Below, in pieces: positions 9,201 to 17,384 of a stretch of DNA of 64,000 bases. Each line of letters starts with the position of its first letter. Position 1 is the stretch's first letter. The stretch lies in assembly GCA_921293015.1 (NCBI GenBank), contig OV121091.1, positions 33,712,839 to 33,776,838 of the forward strand. The letters run 5' to 3'. The notes under the pieces were generated by a model. It was not told the DNA's origin. It made no database searches and worked only from the letters and a program-made list of their open reading frames with translations. A program made the position numbers and the translations under genes. The DNA is from Phorcus lineatus. Its lineage: Eukaryota > Mollusca > Gastropoda > Trochida > Trochidae.

Positions 9201-12131
9201 CATACATTATTACATATAACATAATAATACATATATAACTGTACATATAACATAACATATACTTATATAACTGTACCATTATACCGCAGAATTTCAAAAC
9301 TTATCTCTTATTCATTAGACTGTCAAAATGATATGTAGCGATCAAACAGGTGGTTAACATATTTTCATTACGACATATTTCGTATATAGGTTGCATAATT
9401 TCTTTTTAAGAATTTTGATTGGCGAAAAATAAATCATTGCTACATACGCCGAACTTACATAATTGGTATTGAAATGTCGCAAGCACACTGCAAGTGAAAT
9501 CAGACTGCCAAATGTTGTCACAACAATCAGACTGGTTTAACTAGTCTTATTTTTTATGACAAAGAGGTGACCATTATGTAAACCCATCGCATTCAATTCT
9601 TTATTCAATGGTCCCTAATTTTACCTATTGGACCCGCCAAGCGGAATATATGTCGGATGTCCTGTCACAATGGCGTAACTCTTGGCATTCAACTGCTATT
9701 TAGTTTATTGTCATGACGTTCAATCATTATGAACCAATGAACTTGTAGATTATATATTCAACCAATAACTTAAGAGAAGGAGATTTGGCTCATGGACCTC
9801 TACCGACGACAACACTCATTTGAAAAAGTAGATCGTGAGTAACGGGTACCCAAATTCTTTAGGATTATATAGGATTTTTCTAACGTGTGCGCCAGGTACG
9901 TTATCATATCACTAATTGTAAAATTCAAAGACAGAGACATTGCCACACGGTATGAGCTGTTATATCAGATAAAAATATATGTTAGTTAACTACAATCAAA
10001 TCATCCACTTAATAACTAAGTTGTCATGAAAATGAAGTGAAAGAAAAGAATTTTTCCTACGAAATATGATACAAATGCCACTACAGTAAACATCAGATAA
10101 TATATTACATTGTCTCCCATTCATTAAAAAACTTTCATTTTTTGGAGACAATTTAAAACTTCATATCGATAAATACATGATAAAACAATACGTGTTATTC
10201 CATTGTCAGACGTCATGAATCTCTCACTGCCCCAGTTCTAAACTTTTTTATATAAACCCACCCGAGAAAACTGCATTCAGGGATTGTCACAGTCCAATTA
10301 AAGTGGATTTGACGACTGAGAAGGAAAGTTGATATCATAAAGCAGTAATATATATTATTTAGAAATTCTTTCAGTCATGCTATTGTCTCTATTTGGCTGC
10401 TGAATTAGCTTTAAAAAACTCAGCTTACCTCTAACACGTCACACACTGGGCGTGGCTTCGAGGATTACTACGATGATTTGTCAAAGTGTTCGCCAGTCTC
10501 ATTAGGCGGTTATCAAAACAGGGGTATAAAAGATGTTCTATTGGTCGAATTAAAGCGTATAGTTTCACATTTTTTGGCTCTATTGATTCTTATAAATTTT
10601 ACAAATACAGATAATATTTTGAAATAACAAAAATTATGCGTCACGTCTCCTCTTTAAGGTACACCAAGCCAAAAAGTTTGCATCTTTCCCAAGGACAGTC
10701 TCTACAAACCAAACTGAATTACATAATGAATTTTTCCAGATTTAAGATTTGTAAACATCAGTTTGAGTCCAATTGAGATAATCATAAGTAAATTCATTAA
10801 TCAATTAAGTTTATGGGAAAGTACCTACCCCGTAGCATGGCGGATGACCCATAGGTTCAGTGGCATTCAGTGACTGGTCTTTATATCCACAACAGTTGAA
10901 GTTTGTCTGCACATCATTCTTGGTCTCAGGACTTGCAAGCTGCCAACCCTGCTGAGCAATTTTTTGTTTCTGCTGTGTGTTGACGGCCAGACAAGCACAT
11001 GCAAGTGCAAACTGGATGAGGAACAAAATAAACAGGATGATCATGTACTGCAACTGTCAAGGATTAAACCATATGATGGACAATAACAGGCTCAGAGAGC
11101 TAATGTGTAGCTAGTTTTAGAACTAAATTAACTCATAATCTTCAATTGGTGTCACTAGAAAGGGTTTTGACTTTGTTGAGAGTAGATGCATGCATTTCTT
11201 GCCTAAACATTTTGCAGATCTTGAGAGGAAAAACTTTATCATTCATTTATAATTGTGAAAACACTTTTATAGCAAACTGCCCTGGTTTTGCGAAACTTGA
11301 AAAGAAAAGTACAATAAATGATATAAATGACACTGATCTGTAAAATATAGTGATTAAAACAAAGGATACAAAGAAGAGAAGGACTTGATGATGCTTGATT
11401 GCTCCAATAAGGCCAGTTAGTGAGATGAAGAGAAGAAACACTCCACAGGAAATCAAACTTCCAACCAATGTTAGGCTGGTCACAACTGCTGCTACACGTC
11501 CATAGGCAGCAATTCCAATCAAAAAGAAAGATATGAGCTGGAAAATACAAGACAACATGACAAAGTTAGAGGTTTTTAAAACATGCACAATAGTTCACTT
11601 TGAAAACTTATATGAAAATACCATTAATTTTTTAGGATTTGTTAAAAAAGAAACATTCCTATTATCTATAAGAGAAATATTTTCACAAAATACCCAAAAT
11701 TGAATAATGATAGAATTAGATGTAATAATTCGTCTTCATGATTTCACTGCAATAAATACTAAACTCATTTTTGATTGTTTGGATTTATTATAACAATCTT
11801 TAAGACAATTTGTAAAATATTTGATGAATTAAAGGTTTTCCAATTTAATCTGAAAGACCTTTGACAGTGTATTTCTAAACATTAACAAAATTACACGTGT
11901 TTTCGAAGACACGTCACATCTTTGGTATTTATAATCAAATTATTCACCGGCAGTCGCCCTGATCACATGTCGGTCATTTGTGAAACAGATAAGACGACCT
12001 ATCACACGACGCAGCATTGACGGTGGCCTTTAAATGGATTCCTTTCATAAATAACAACGAATACTTACCACATACAGCACATTTAAAGCCGCAAGGGCAT
12101 TTTTGGAACACGTAAACCCTCCACACACCAT
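3131..12131 (-). CDS. Tspan13/31: Tetraspanin gene (TSPAN13/31 type), whole coding span with two alternative ends
   Basis: Coding exons on the minus strand are 12131-12069, 11537-11370, 11047-10829 and 8377-8216, followed by either 7774-7700 or 3205-3131. Every intron is phase 0 with GT-AG ends, and either form gives 228 residues. The protein is a four-pass membrane organiser: TM1 about residues 12-34, TM2 39-66, TM3 72-99, a large extracellular loop 100-185 and TM4 190-212. The loop has the tetraspanin CCG motif (129-131), further cysteine pairs for disulfides, and N-glycosylation sequons NAT (138-140) and NGT (168-170). The start MVCGGF, the stretch [15 protein letters not shown] and the tail [16 protein letters not shown] are hallmarks of the TSPAN13/TSPAN31 branch. 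Tetraspanins of this kind recruit partner proteins into membrane microdomains; the partners here cannot be read from sequence. The loop appears somewhat longer than I remember for the vertebrate relatives. Family assignment is very secure; which of the two vertebrate paralogues is closer is not decided. Confidence 0.95.
4221..4331 (-). mobile_element. 5'-truncated SINE tail
   Basis: Read on the minus strand, this 111-bp piece matches the 3' half of the SINE at 17091-17384 (CAGGTTTCACT, then GTGTTGCAGG, then a run ending GCGTTAAACCCAAAA). It is flanked by the 7-bp direct repeat ATTTGAT (4214-4220 and 4332-4338), as expected for a truncated retroposed copy. Confidence 0.7.
5741..5807 (-). CDS. 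Candidate short first exon, inverted sister of 6275-6385 (unknown)
   Basis: An ATG at 5807 opens 22 codons ([20 protein letters not shown], then VV) that end at a strong donor-like TAG|gtgagt. It lies on the same strand as the tetraspanin, inside the intron between its alternative last exons. The same start, the SVERL core and the GGTGAG donor-like end recur in inverted orientation at 6275 onward with an in-frame 6-nt difference. I do not recognise the peptide. It may be a small nested gene or a relic of an old inverted duplication. Confidence 0.25.
6039..6206 (+). mobile_element. Internally deleted tRNA-derived SINE with perfect target duplication
   Basis: The element starts GGGGGCAGGATAGCACAG, like a tRNA-type head, and passes straight into the 3' body (TACCACCCATGGTT...CCCTGCAATAATACTAG). 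In the full-length copy at 17091-17384 these two parts are separated by the rest of the head and a middle segment. The join falls at a shared AGCRCAGTA, so it is a microhomology deletion derivative. It is flanked by the 11-bp direct repeat CTTTATTCAGT at 6028-6038 and 6207-6217. Confidence 0.85.
6275..6385 (+). CDS. Candidate small reading frame, inverted sister of 5741-5807 (unknown)
   Basis: The + strand reads 36 codons beginning [20 protein letters not shown] and ending GDYNPM before TAA. It is homologous at the nucleotide level to the minus-strand sequence at 5807-5735, including the block AGTGTTGAGCGCTTAA and a downstream GGTGAG. The two frames point away from each other, and a SINE was inserted in the spacer. 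Conservation of frame across the pair is suggestive, but the frames are too short to prove coding. Confidence 0.2.
   Translation: MNLNKCLSSSVERLSKLFIGEQLKHKKLELGDYNPM
7700..7774 (-). CDS. Tspan13/31: Tetraspanin alternative last exon A (proximal; residues 205-228 and stop)
   Basis: After the acceptor acag, 24 codons read ILGVWITV followed by [16 protein letters not shown] and TAA. This completes the inner end of TM4 and the cytoplasmic tail. It has the same length, phase and stop position as the distal version at 3131-3205. Possible AATAAA signals lie downstream at 7426-7421 and 7391-7386 (reverse complement). The exon has no codon-level damage: all differences from its sister within the tail are synonymous. 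It was too short to stand out as an open reading frame. Confidence 0.88.
   Translation of the reverse strand: MLGVWITVRYRNQKDPRANPSAFL
8216..8377 (-). CDS. Tspan13/31: Tetraspanin exon 4 (second half of large loop and most of TM4; residues 151-204)
   Basis: The exon is 162 nt, acceptor ctctgtatttcag|GCAGCT and donor ACAGAG|gtgagt, both phase 0. It encodes the cysteine-rich distal loop ([14 protein letters not shown], then CPCTAC), the NGT sequon and TM4 up to GLFFSFTE. It is the last exon common to both transcript forms: the donor can splice to the acceptor at 7775 (441-bp intron) or to the one at 3206 (5010-bp intron). Confidence 0.94.
8378..10828. other. Tetraspanin intron 3, with promoter-like block at 10429-10560
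   Basis: No coding exon is recognised in this 2451-bp intron. Around 10429-10560 are a minus-strand donor-like TTAGAG|gtaagc (exon end at 10429), a GGGCGTGG box, a TGACGTG half-site and a + strand TATAAAAG at 10525-10532. The rest is AT-rich with no repeat that I could pair. Confidence 0.4.
10829..11047 (-). CDS. Tspan13/31: Tetraspanin exon 3 (TM3 and first half of large loop; residues 78-150)
   Basis: The exon is 219 nt, starts [13 protein letters not shown] and ends PPCYG|gtaggt in phase 0. It holds TM3, the CACL cysteines at its outer end, the CCG motif and the NAT sequon. I placed the acceptor at the second of two AGs 6 nt apart (gacag-TTGCAG|TAC), because this gives [13 protein letters not shown], the spacing I expect for the family. 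Using the first AG would insert Leu-Gln. Confidence 0.92.
11370..11537 (-). CDS. Tspan13/31: Tetraspanin exon 2 (TM1 end, small loop, TM2, start of TM3; residues 22-77)
   Basis: The exon is 168 nt, entered after a pyrimidine-rich acceptor (tgtattttccag) and left at TTCTTT|gtatcc, both phase 0. It encodes the second half of TM1, a short extracellular loop with only a few polar residues, the whole of TM2 and the conserved intracellular stretch [15 protein letters not shown] that leads into TM3. That stretch is one of the best family signatures in the window. The following intron is only 322 bp. Confidence 0.94.
12069..12131 (-). CDS. Tspan13/31: Tetraspanin exon 1 (start codon, residues 1-21)
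   Basis: The exon encodes [20 protein letters not shown] plus a final V and ends at a strong donor (GTG|gtaagtat). The start codon has A at -3 and G at +4, a good initiation context, and the N-terminus matches the family start. Cys3 and Cys8 lie next to TM1 and are likely palmitoylation sites, as is usual in tetraspanins. The following intron is 531 bp. The transcription start is not defined but should lie within about 12140-12290. Confidence 0.93.
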
Positions 12132-12294
12132 ATTTGCGGTCGTTCACTGAAATTTATGCACGCGTACACTCGATTGATCGAAAACCTTGCTCACAACATT
12201 AACGACAGCAGCTGAGTCGGTTCTCATTTATCGTTTCGTATTTTCAACAAGAAATGTATTTAGCTACACAAACTTGACATTCAATTCTAAATTT
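12132..12294 (-). promoter_or_regulatory. Tetraspanin 5' UTR and core promoter region (inferred)
   Basis: This stretch lies immediately upstream of the tetraspanin start codon. It is richer in CpG than its surroundings (CGATCAATCGAG, ACGCGTGC) and shows no TATA box at a standard distance. It is placed by position only. Confidence 0.4.
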
Positions 12295-12456
12295 GATAAA
12301 TAGAGAATCTCACCCAAGTGTCTTCTGATATCAAATATATCAACACAAGTTGATAAAAGTCACAAATATCCGAGGCTTGCCGAGGATATTTAACTTTTAT
12401 CAACGAGTGTTGATATATTTGATATCAGAAGACATGAGGGTGAGATTCTATTTATC
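12295..12456. repeat. Foldback palindrome (MITE-like) just upstream of the tetraspanin gene
   Basis: Two arms of about 75 bp pair almost end to end: GATAAATAGAGAATCTCACC at 12295 is mirrored by GGTGAGATTCTATTTATC ending at 12456, and CTTCTGATATCAAATATATC is mirrored by GATATATTTGATATCAGAAG. The apex is AAATATCC-GAGGCTTGCCGA-GGATATTT. It starts only about 165 bp upstream of the tetraspanin ATG. Confidence 0.85.
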
Positions 12457-12540
12457 ATCCAAAATCATTTTTCATTACATTTGATTGACAAATGAACATT
12501 GCTAAACACCCTGCTGCCCTAAGACTCCAAGTGCGGCGAT

Positions 12541-12640
12541 GTCATAGCATTGTGACGTCGTAGTGTTTATGACGTCATAGCATTGTGATGTCATTACTTG
12601 ATGATGTTAGACAACTGTGATGTCATATACTTGACGTCAG
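12541..12640. promoter_or_regulatory. Cluster of CRE-like TGACGTCA motifs in a 33-bp tandem repeat
   Basis: Perfect TGACGTCA palindromes lie at 12570-12577 and 12632-12639. Variants TGACGTCG (near 12552) and TGATGTCA (near 12588 and 12619) lie between. GTCATAGCATTGTGAYGTC is repeated with a 33-bp period. TGACGTCA is the known CREB/ATF site; binding here, 400-510 bp upstream of the tetraspanin ATG, is inferred. The motifs could also be part of a transposon joined to the foldback. Confidence 0.4.
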
Positions 12641-12672
12641 AGGGGCATTGTTCAAAATCTACTGCCAAAAAG

Positions 12673-12723
12673 ATATCTCCTAGGAGATATCGCTTGATCT
12701 TCCACAAGCGATATCTCCTGTGG
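12673..12723. repeat. Nested hairpin GATATCTCCTAGGAGATATC
   Basis: The self-complementary GATATCTCCTAGGAGATATC is followed by CGCTTGATC...AAGCGATATCTCC, so two alternative hairpins share one arm. This resembles the end of a foldback element. Confidence 0.5.
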
Positions 12724-15000
12724 AACAGAGTTTTGGATGATAAACTATATTATAAACTTACCGTGGTAAGCACAAATAAGAAAATCTTCGAGTATGCAAA
12801 GGAACAAATGAATAAAACTGTTTAGTTGCGTATTATTAAAATACGGAAAAAAACGTTTTGTTGAAACAAAACGAATTTTTTAGCGAGAGATTAATTCCTT
12901 TTCCTTTTCAAAGGTAGGCACTTCAACAAAAAAATAATAAAATGGTACCCTTGACATCATGTATGATATCCCAGTGTTTTCCCCAGCAATTTCAAATGTG
13001 TTGTGTTTTAGCCTCTTCCGGTTATATGTAACCGGATTACTTTTAGTCCTCACTTCTGCCCGGAAGTTTTCATTCTGATTTGGCGGTCTATATGAAAAAC
13101 GTTGAAGTAAGTAAACAATGTCAATCTGCTCATTGGGAACCCGTTAACAGATAAACATTCAAAGGAATGATGAAACTTTTTATTGTTCGCTCTACTAAGC
13201 ATTTGATGACCTTCTGTCTTAGCTTATGTTCATTTAAAATTAAATATCATTACCATACACTGTCACACAAGGTCTTTGGACATTGATTATGGGTCTTGGC
13301 TTTTCAAGAAGGCATATCATGTTCTGATAAATATAATGTTATAAACATACTGTTAAAGTGACATTGGTAAGTATCACTCTTAAGATAGTCATTAAAGACC
13401 AACCAACCATTTAACACCGGAGTTATGTCTATGTCACCTAAATTAGAACTATGTTATTTCAATTAGTGATAGGCGAATTTTAAAGTGTCATTGCAATAGG
13501 GATGTGCTGAGATTTAAGTCAACAGAATGGAACCTCCAAGTGCAGATAATCTAACCCGAGGTTACGAGTCCGAAGCCTATTTTATCTGTAGCAGCTTCCC
13601 GACGAAGGGATTTGCCTTCTATGTCAATAAAAACAAAACATCTGACTTCAATCGACACATGGATGGAAAGATAAACCCTTTGCCTAATATATCCAACCAG
13701 TATTTCATCTTAGAAAATTTTCGTTTTTATATAGTGGCAACGTATGCATTGCTACCCCTAGACCGAAATTTCTGTCGCTAAAAGTAATATTAATGTCAAA
13801 TCATTGATCTAATTGTTACAAGATTCCATATTTTAATAACGGGTCACTATAGCCTCGAATTGTCATTAATCTTGTCCGGCTTAAAGAGCAACTCCATGAT
13901 TTTCATAACATATTATTTACCTTTGATACGAACCAAAATAACATATATATGCGATGATATAAAATCATAACATCTTAACTTTTCATGTCCAAAAGACATA
14001 TATATATGACAAATACTGGTTTTCCATGAAAATCTAAAAACAGCCTTATAAATGCACAAAGGTGTAGATATCACGTCAAATATACATGGGTACTAGTTAC
14101 ATAACCTAACAAACGCTATCAACTCCTAACTGCCCTCCTGGCTGTTTTAGATAAATCTCCAAAATTACGTTTGTTTATTTGACGCGCGCCACTATCCGGT
14201 TTTGGATCATGATTGCAACGTTCTACCTTCATATTGTTACTGTAAAAAACCAATAAGCTTTAAAATGTGTCTTTTTGGTAACAGTCGATACTTCGCGATC
14301 AAATGACACCATTGATTAAGTTTGGCATATATGACTCCAACAACTTACTGGGTGGCTCTTTAAAAGTCAACTTAATGATTTTGTTTTTGATTTTCGTTCT
14401 TTAGGTAAACCTTAACAATTGGGTCAAAAGCAATAATCATATCCAATATTGTGAGTTTATATCTCAATTACTTGATATTTGAATGAATTATGCTTCATCT
14501 TTTGTTGATAAATAAAAAAAAAGCCAGAGTAAGTAGTATTGAGAGTCCCTGTACGGACTGATTAAAATCGACATGTTCCGAGACAATTTCAAAATAAATA
14601 CTTAGATACTTGTAGAATACAATGAAACGAATAAAACAATATAATATAACTCAAATAACTTTTGACACGTTCATATGATTGAATTCAAGAGTTTTTCCTC
14701 AAGAGTAAGAATTTTTTTATCGGCATAAACGAGTGCAAATACTGAAGTCGCGATTTCTTTATGTCAAAAGAAATAACATATATTGGATGCTTAGGTGACT
14801 GGTAGTTTCCTAGGACACGAAAAAACCCTCAAATGTAACTAATATTTGACATCTATTATCCTTTTCAACATTTTGATTTCAAAGAATTAACAATTCAAAA
14901 TGTACAATCCGGCGAGTTGGTCGGTGTCTAGTCTTTGGACGTCAACACGCCAGGTCACTATGAATAAATTAGCGTCATACTGTATCTATTTTTGGATCAT
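12724..15000. other. Gene-free stretch
   Basis: A 20-bp hairpin TCCGGTTATATGTAACCGGA lies at 13017-13036. CAGTGTTTTCCCCAGC at 12972 resembles a hAT-type end, but no partner end was found. An 84-codon + frame at 13527-13781 has no splice support and no recognised homology. Otherwise I see only AT-rich sequence. Confidence 0.45.
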
Positions 15001-15376
15001 TTGCCGTGATCTGATTGGTCGATGCATTCACCCGCTATTTACAAGATGACGGCGTTTGTTGATGTTTCAGTTGGCTGGACGCTTGAAGATTTCGCGGCCG
15101 TTTAAAGCTAAAGTGCAAGTGATTTCGACATCGATGGTAGTTAAAAATAATTCTTGCAAGGGATTCCAATTGATTTAGCATATCAAGAAAAAGTTTACGG
15201 TGTGGGAAATGACCGCAACATAGCAAAAACAGCGCATACATTACTGTACACGCTCGCCCACCCTGATTTAACCATAGCCGGTCTCAACCTGCTATCCAAT
15301 GGGGTTGCAGGTAGAGCCTCTCGACCTATGCTACCCCCTACCCAAGATGGCGTCTGTCAATGTTGTCAAACACTAG
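15001..15376 (+). promoter_or_regulatory. CpG-richer block with inverted CCAAT box; possible promoter or first exon
   Basis: CTGATTGGTCG at 15011-15021 contains an inverted CCAAT box. It is followed by AAGATGACGGCG, TTTCGCGGCCG and, near 15346, CAAGATGGCG (a YY1/start-like motif). A CAG|gtagag donor-like site lies near 15310. The block is less AT-rich than its surroundings. It may be the start of a + strand transcript, but no protein is recognised and a hAT-like element interrupts it at 15377. Confidence 0.25.
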
Positions 15377-16126
15377 TAGAGCTGCAACAATACATTCGTA
15401 TATTCGGTGAATCGAACCGGGGCAGGATGTGAATCGTATTCATTATTCATTTCAATGAAAACCAAATATTTTCGTTTTAAAATTTTATTTTTACTATTGA
15501 CTTTAACATAAATTATGTACACGAAATTTTTATCTAATCTAAATAAAAATACTTTGTTATTTATGTTCACAAAGTATATTATGTGTTATATTTCACATCG
15601 TCTCAACCTGTCAATAGGAAGTAATGTGAAATCTATTTTCCATCACGTTGTGATAAAAATTGATATTGCTGGTCAAAGTTAACATCACGAGAGTCAAAAA
15701 AAACCAGAACGTTATTCAATATGGCAACACACAAGTGATATGTTTATTTTATCTGTTGATTAATGTTGTAAATTCTCTCTCAACATAAATTTGTACAGTC
15801 AGAGGTTAAAAAAAGCTTCACTCCCAGAACAAGCATAAATAAATATCAACTCCATATTTGGATGTACCCATGATGGCTAAGCCAATTGCTGTAGTGTCAT
15901 CTGCTGAACCTATGTGCCAAATTCTCATGTTCCGAGTTCATTGTTTATTTTACATTGTTATTTTGAAAGTCCCGAATGGATAAAAATTAACCCAGCCTAT
16001 CTGATTTTTGTCGTTTTCAATTTTTTTTATTTTTGCATTCCTATTCGTGAATGATTAATGGTATTTGCTACCCGATATTCGTGATACGTATCGTATTAGC
16101 CTGGTAGTGTATTCGTTGCAGCTCTA
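15377..16126. mobile_element. Non-autonomous hAT-like element, 750 bp, with perfect 8-bp target duplication
   Basis: Terminal inverted repeats are TAGAGCTGCAAC (15377) and GTTGCAGCTCTA (ending 16126), with weaker similarity extending inward (AATAC, ATTCG). The flanks are the 8-bp direct repeat AACACTAG at 15369-15376 and 16127-16134. An 8-bp duplication is the hAT hallmark. There is no transposase frame inside. The 92-codon frame at 15154-15432 crosses the left junction, so it is chimeric. Confidence 0.9.
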
Positions 16127-16262
16127 AACACTAGGGGGTAGCAGTGAATTCAGTGTTGCTGTATAAAAAAGAAATTTTTCTAAGATGTGACAGCAGTTGG
16201 ATTTGAAAGTCAAAGGGTTGATCTTTCCACCCGTGTGTCGATTGAAATTAGATGCCTCATAT

Positions 16263-16856
16263 CAGTGTTTCCGTTGTCCGGTAAATACCGGTCATAGTCC
16301 GATAAAAAATATGATTGTCCGGTATTTAAAAAACCTGTCGGACATGATGTCCGATTAAATATCAAGCTGTCGAACTCATTTCATAAACCTTTATTTGAAA
16401 AAAACACTTGTAACATCTAGTGATGCGATACCCCGATCGTATTTGTCTAGAAATCCCACTCGCTTCTGTAGCTTGAAATAGAACGCAACGAAGTGCGCAT
16501 GACATAATCATTCGAATAACTGCAGCTGAATTTATTGACCTCAATTTCAATGTATGCGTGAAATGTATACGGAAATTATCGACTTATACCGATCATTTAC
16601 GAATGCAAACACGTTTTTTCAACAATGAAAAAGCAGACGAATCTTTCTTTCTACTTTGGTGGCAAAAACAGTCAATTAAACGAATGAAAGAGAATATCAG
16701 AAGATGACGCAGGTATTGTTATTACTAGCAAAAAAATCGGCAAATGAAACATTTATTAGCTACATTTATCTGACCGGTAAAAAATGTAAATGTCCGGTAT
16801 TTTTCAAAGCCGTCGGACATGATGACCGGCTGTCAAAAATGCCAGCGGAAACACTG
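16263..16856. mobile_element. hAT-like element, 594 bp, with possible transposase start relic
   Basis: Ends are CAGTGTTTCCG (16263) and CGGAAACACTG (ending 16856), a typical CAGTG hAT terminus. The flanks share TCATAT directly outside both ends (16257-16262 and 16857-16862). Blocks of about 38 bp (GTCCGGTATTT...GTCGGACATGATG) near 16315 and 16791 are subterminal repeats. At 16625-16687 a short + frame reads MKKQTNLSFYFGGKNSQLNE then stops; it resembles the basic, SFF-like N-termini of some hAT-family transposases, but this is inference. Confidence 0.8.
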
Positions 16857-17090
16857 TCATATTTGTTGACTTAGCATTCAAAATCCTTCCAGATGAAATT
16901 TGTTGGGAAGCTGCTACAGATAAAAAAGGCTTTGGATCCTAGAAGTCGATGTAGGAAGACATCTAGCAAGCTGGACTAGGGACCTCCTTTCTCATTTGCT
17001 CTTTTCCAAAACACAACTTTGACACAAGTTAGAAAGTGTTTTGAAAAAAGGGCCAATGAGACATATACAACACGAATTAGTTCATATTAG

Positions 17091-17384
17091 GTCGTCGCTT
17101 TCAACAATATTTCACATATATCGTGACTGTTAGTATTATTGCATGGAGAAAGCCTGCAACACAACTTTGACTATGCATTGCAGTGAAACCTGCCAGCATT
17201 GGCTTGAACTAGTCAACCATGGGTGGTACTGCGCTGTAATTTAGTGTAGCATTGCACCCAAACCTTACTGCGTGTAGAACAGTTCTCTACTGCAGACAAA
17301 GTTGCAGAGCCCCTGGCGCGATTCAAAACCACGGACCTCTTGATCTGAAGCCAAACACGCTAACTACTGCGCTATTCCACCCCC
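17091..17384 (-). mobile_element. Full-length tRNA-derived SINE with perfect 12-bp target duplication
   Basis: On the minus strand the 294-bp element begins GGGGGTGGAATAGCGCAG. An A box-like TAGCGCAGTAGTTAGCGTG and a B box-like GGTCCGTGGTTTTGAATC follow, the internal pol III promoter of a tRNA head. A middle segment and a 3' body (TACCACCCATGGTT, GTGTTGCAGG, GCAATAATACTA) complete it. AGTTCATATTAG is duplicated at 17079-17090 and 17385-17396. Related pieces lie at 4221-4331 and 6039-6206. Confidence 0.92.

Noticed and set aside
13527-13781. 84-codon + frame starting MEPPSADNLTRG
   Set aside because: Isolated, not recognised, no donor and no upstream exon; kept only as a remark.
15154-15432. 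92-codon + strand frame starting with a non-ATG codon
   Set aside because: It crosses the left border of the hAT-like element at 15377, so its 3' end is element sequence. Only the part before 15377 could be host exon.
17315-17384. Possible tRNA gene
   Set aside because: The tRNA-like A and B boxes belong to the SINE head; the sequence lacks a proper acceptor stem and is flanked by a target duplication.
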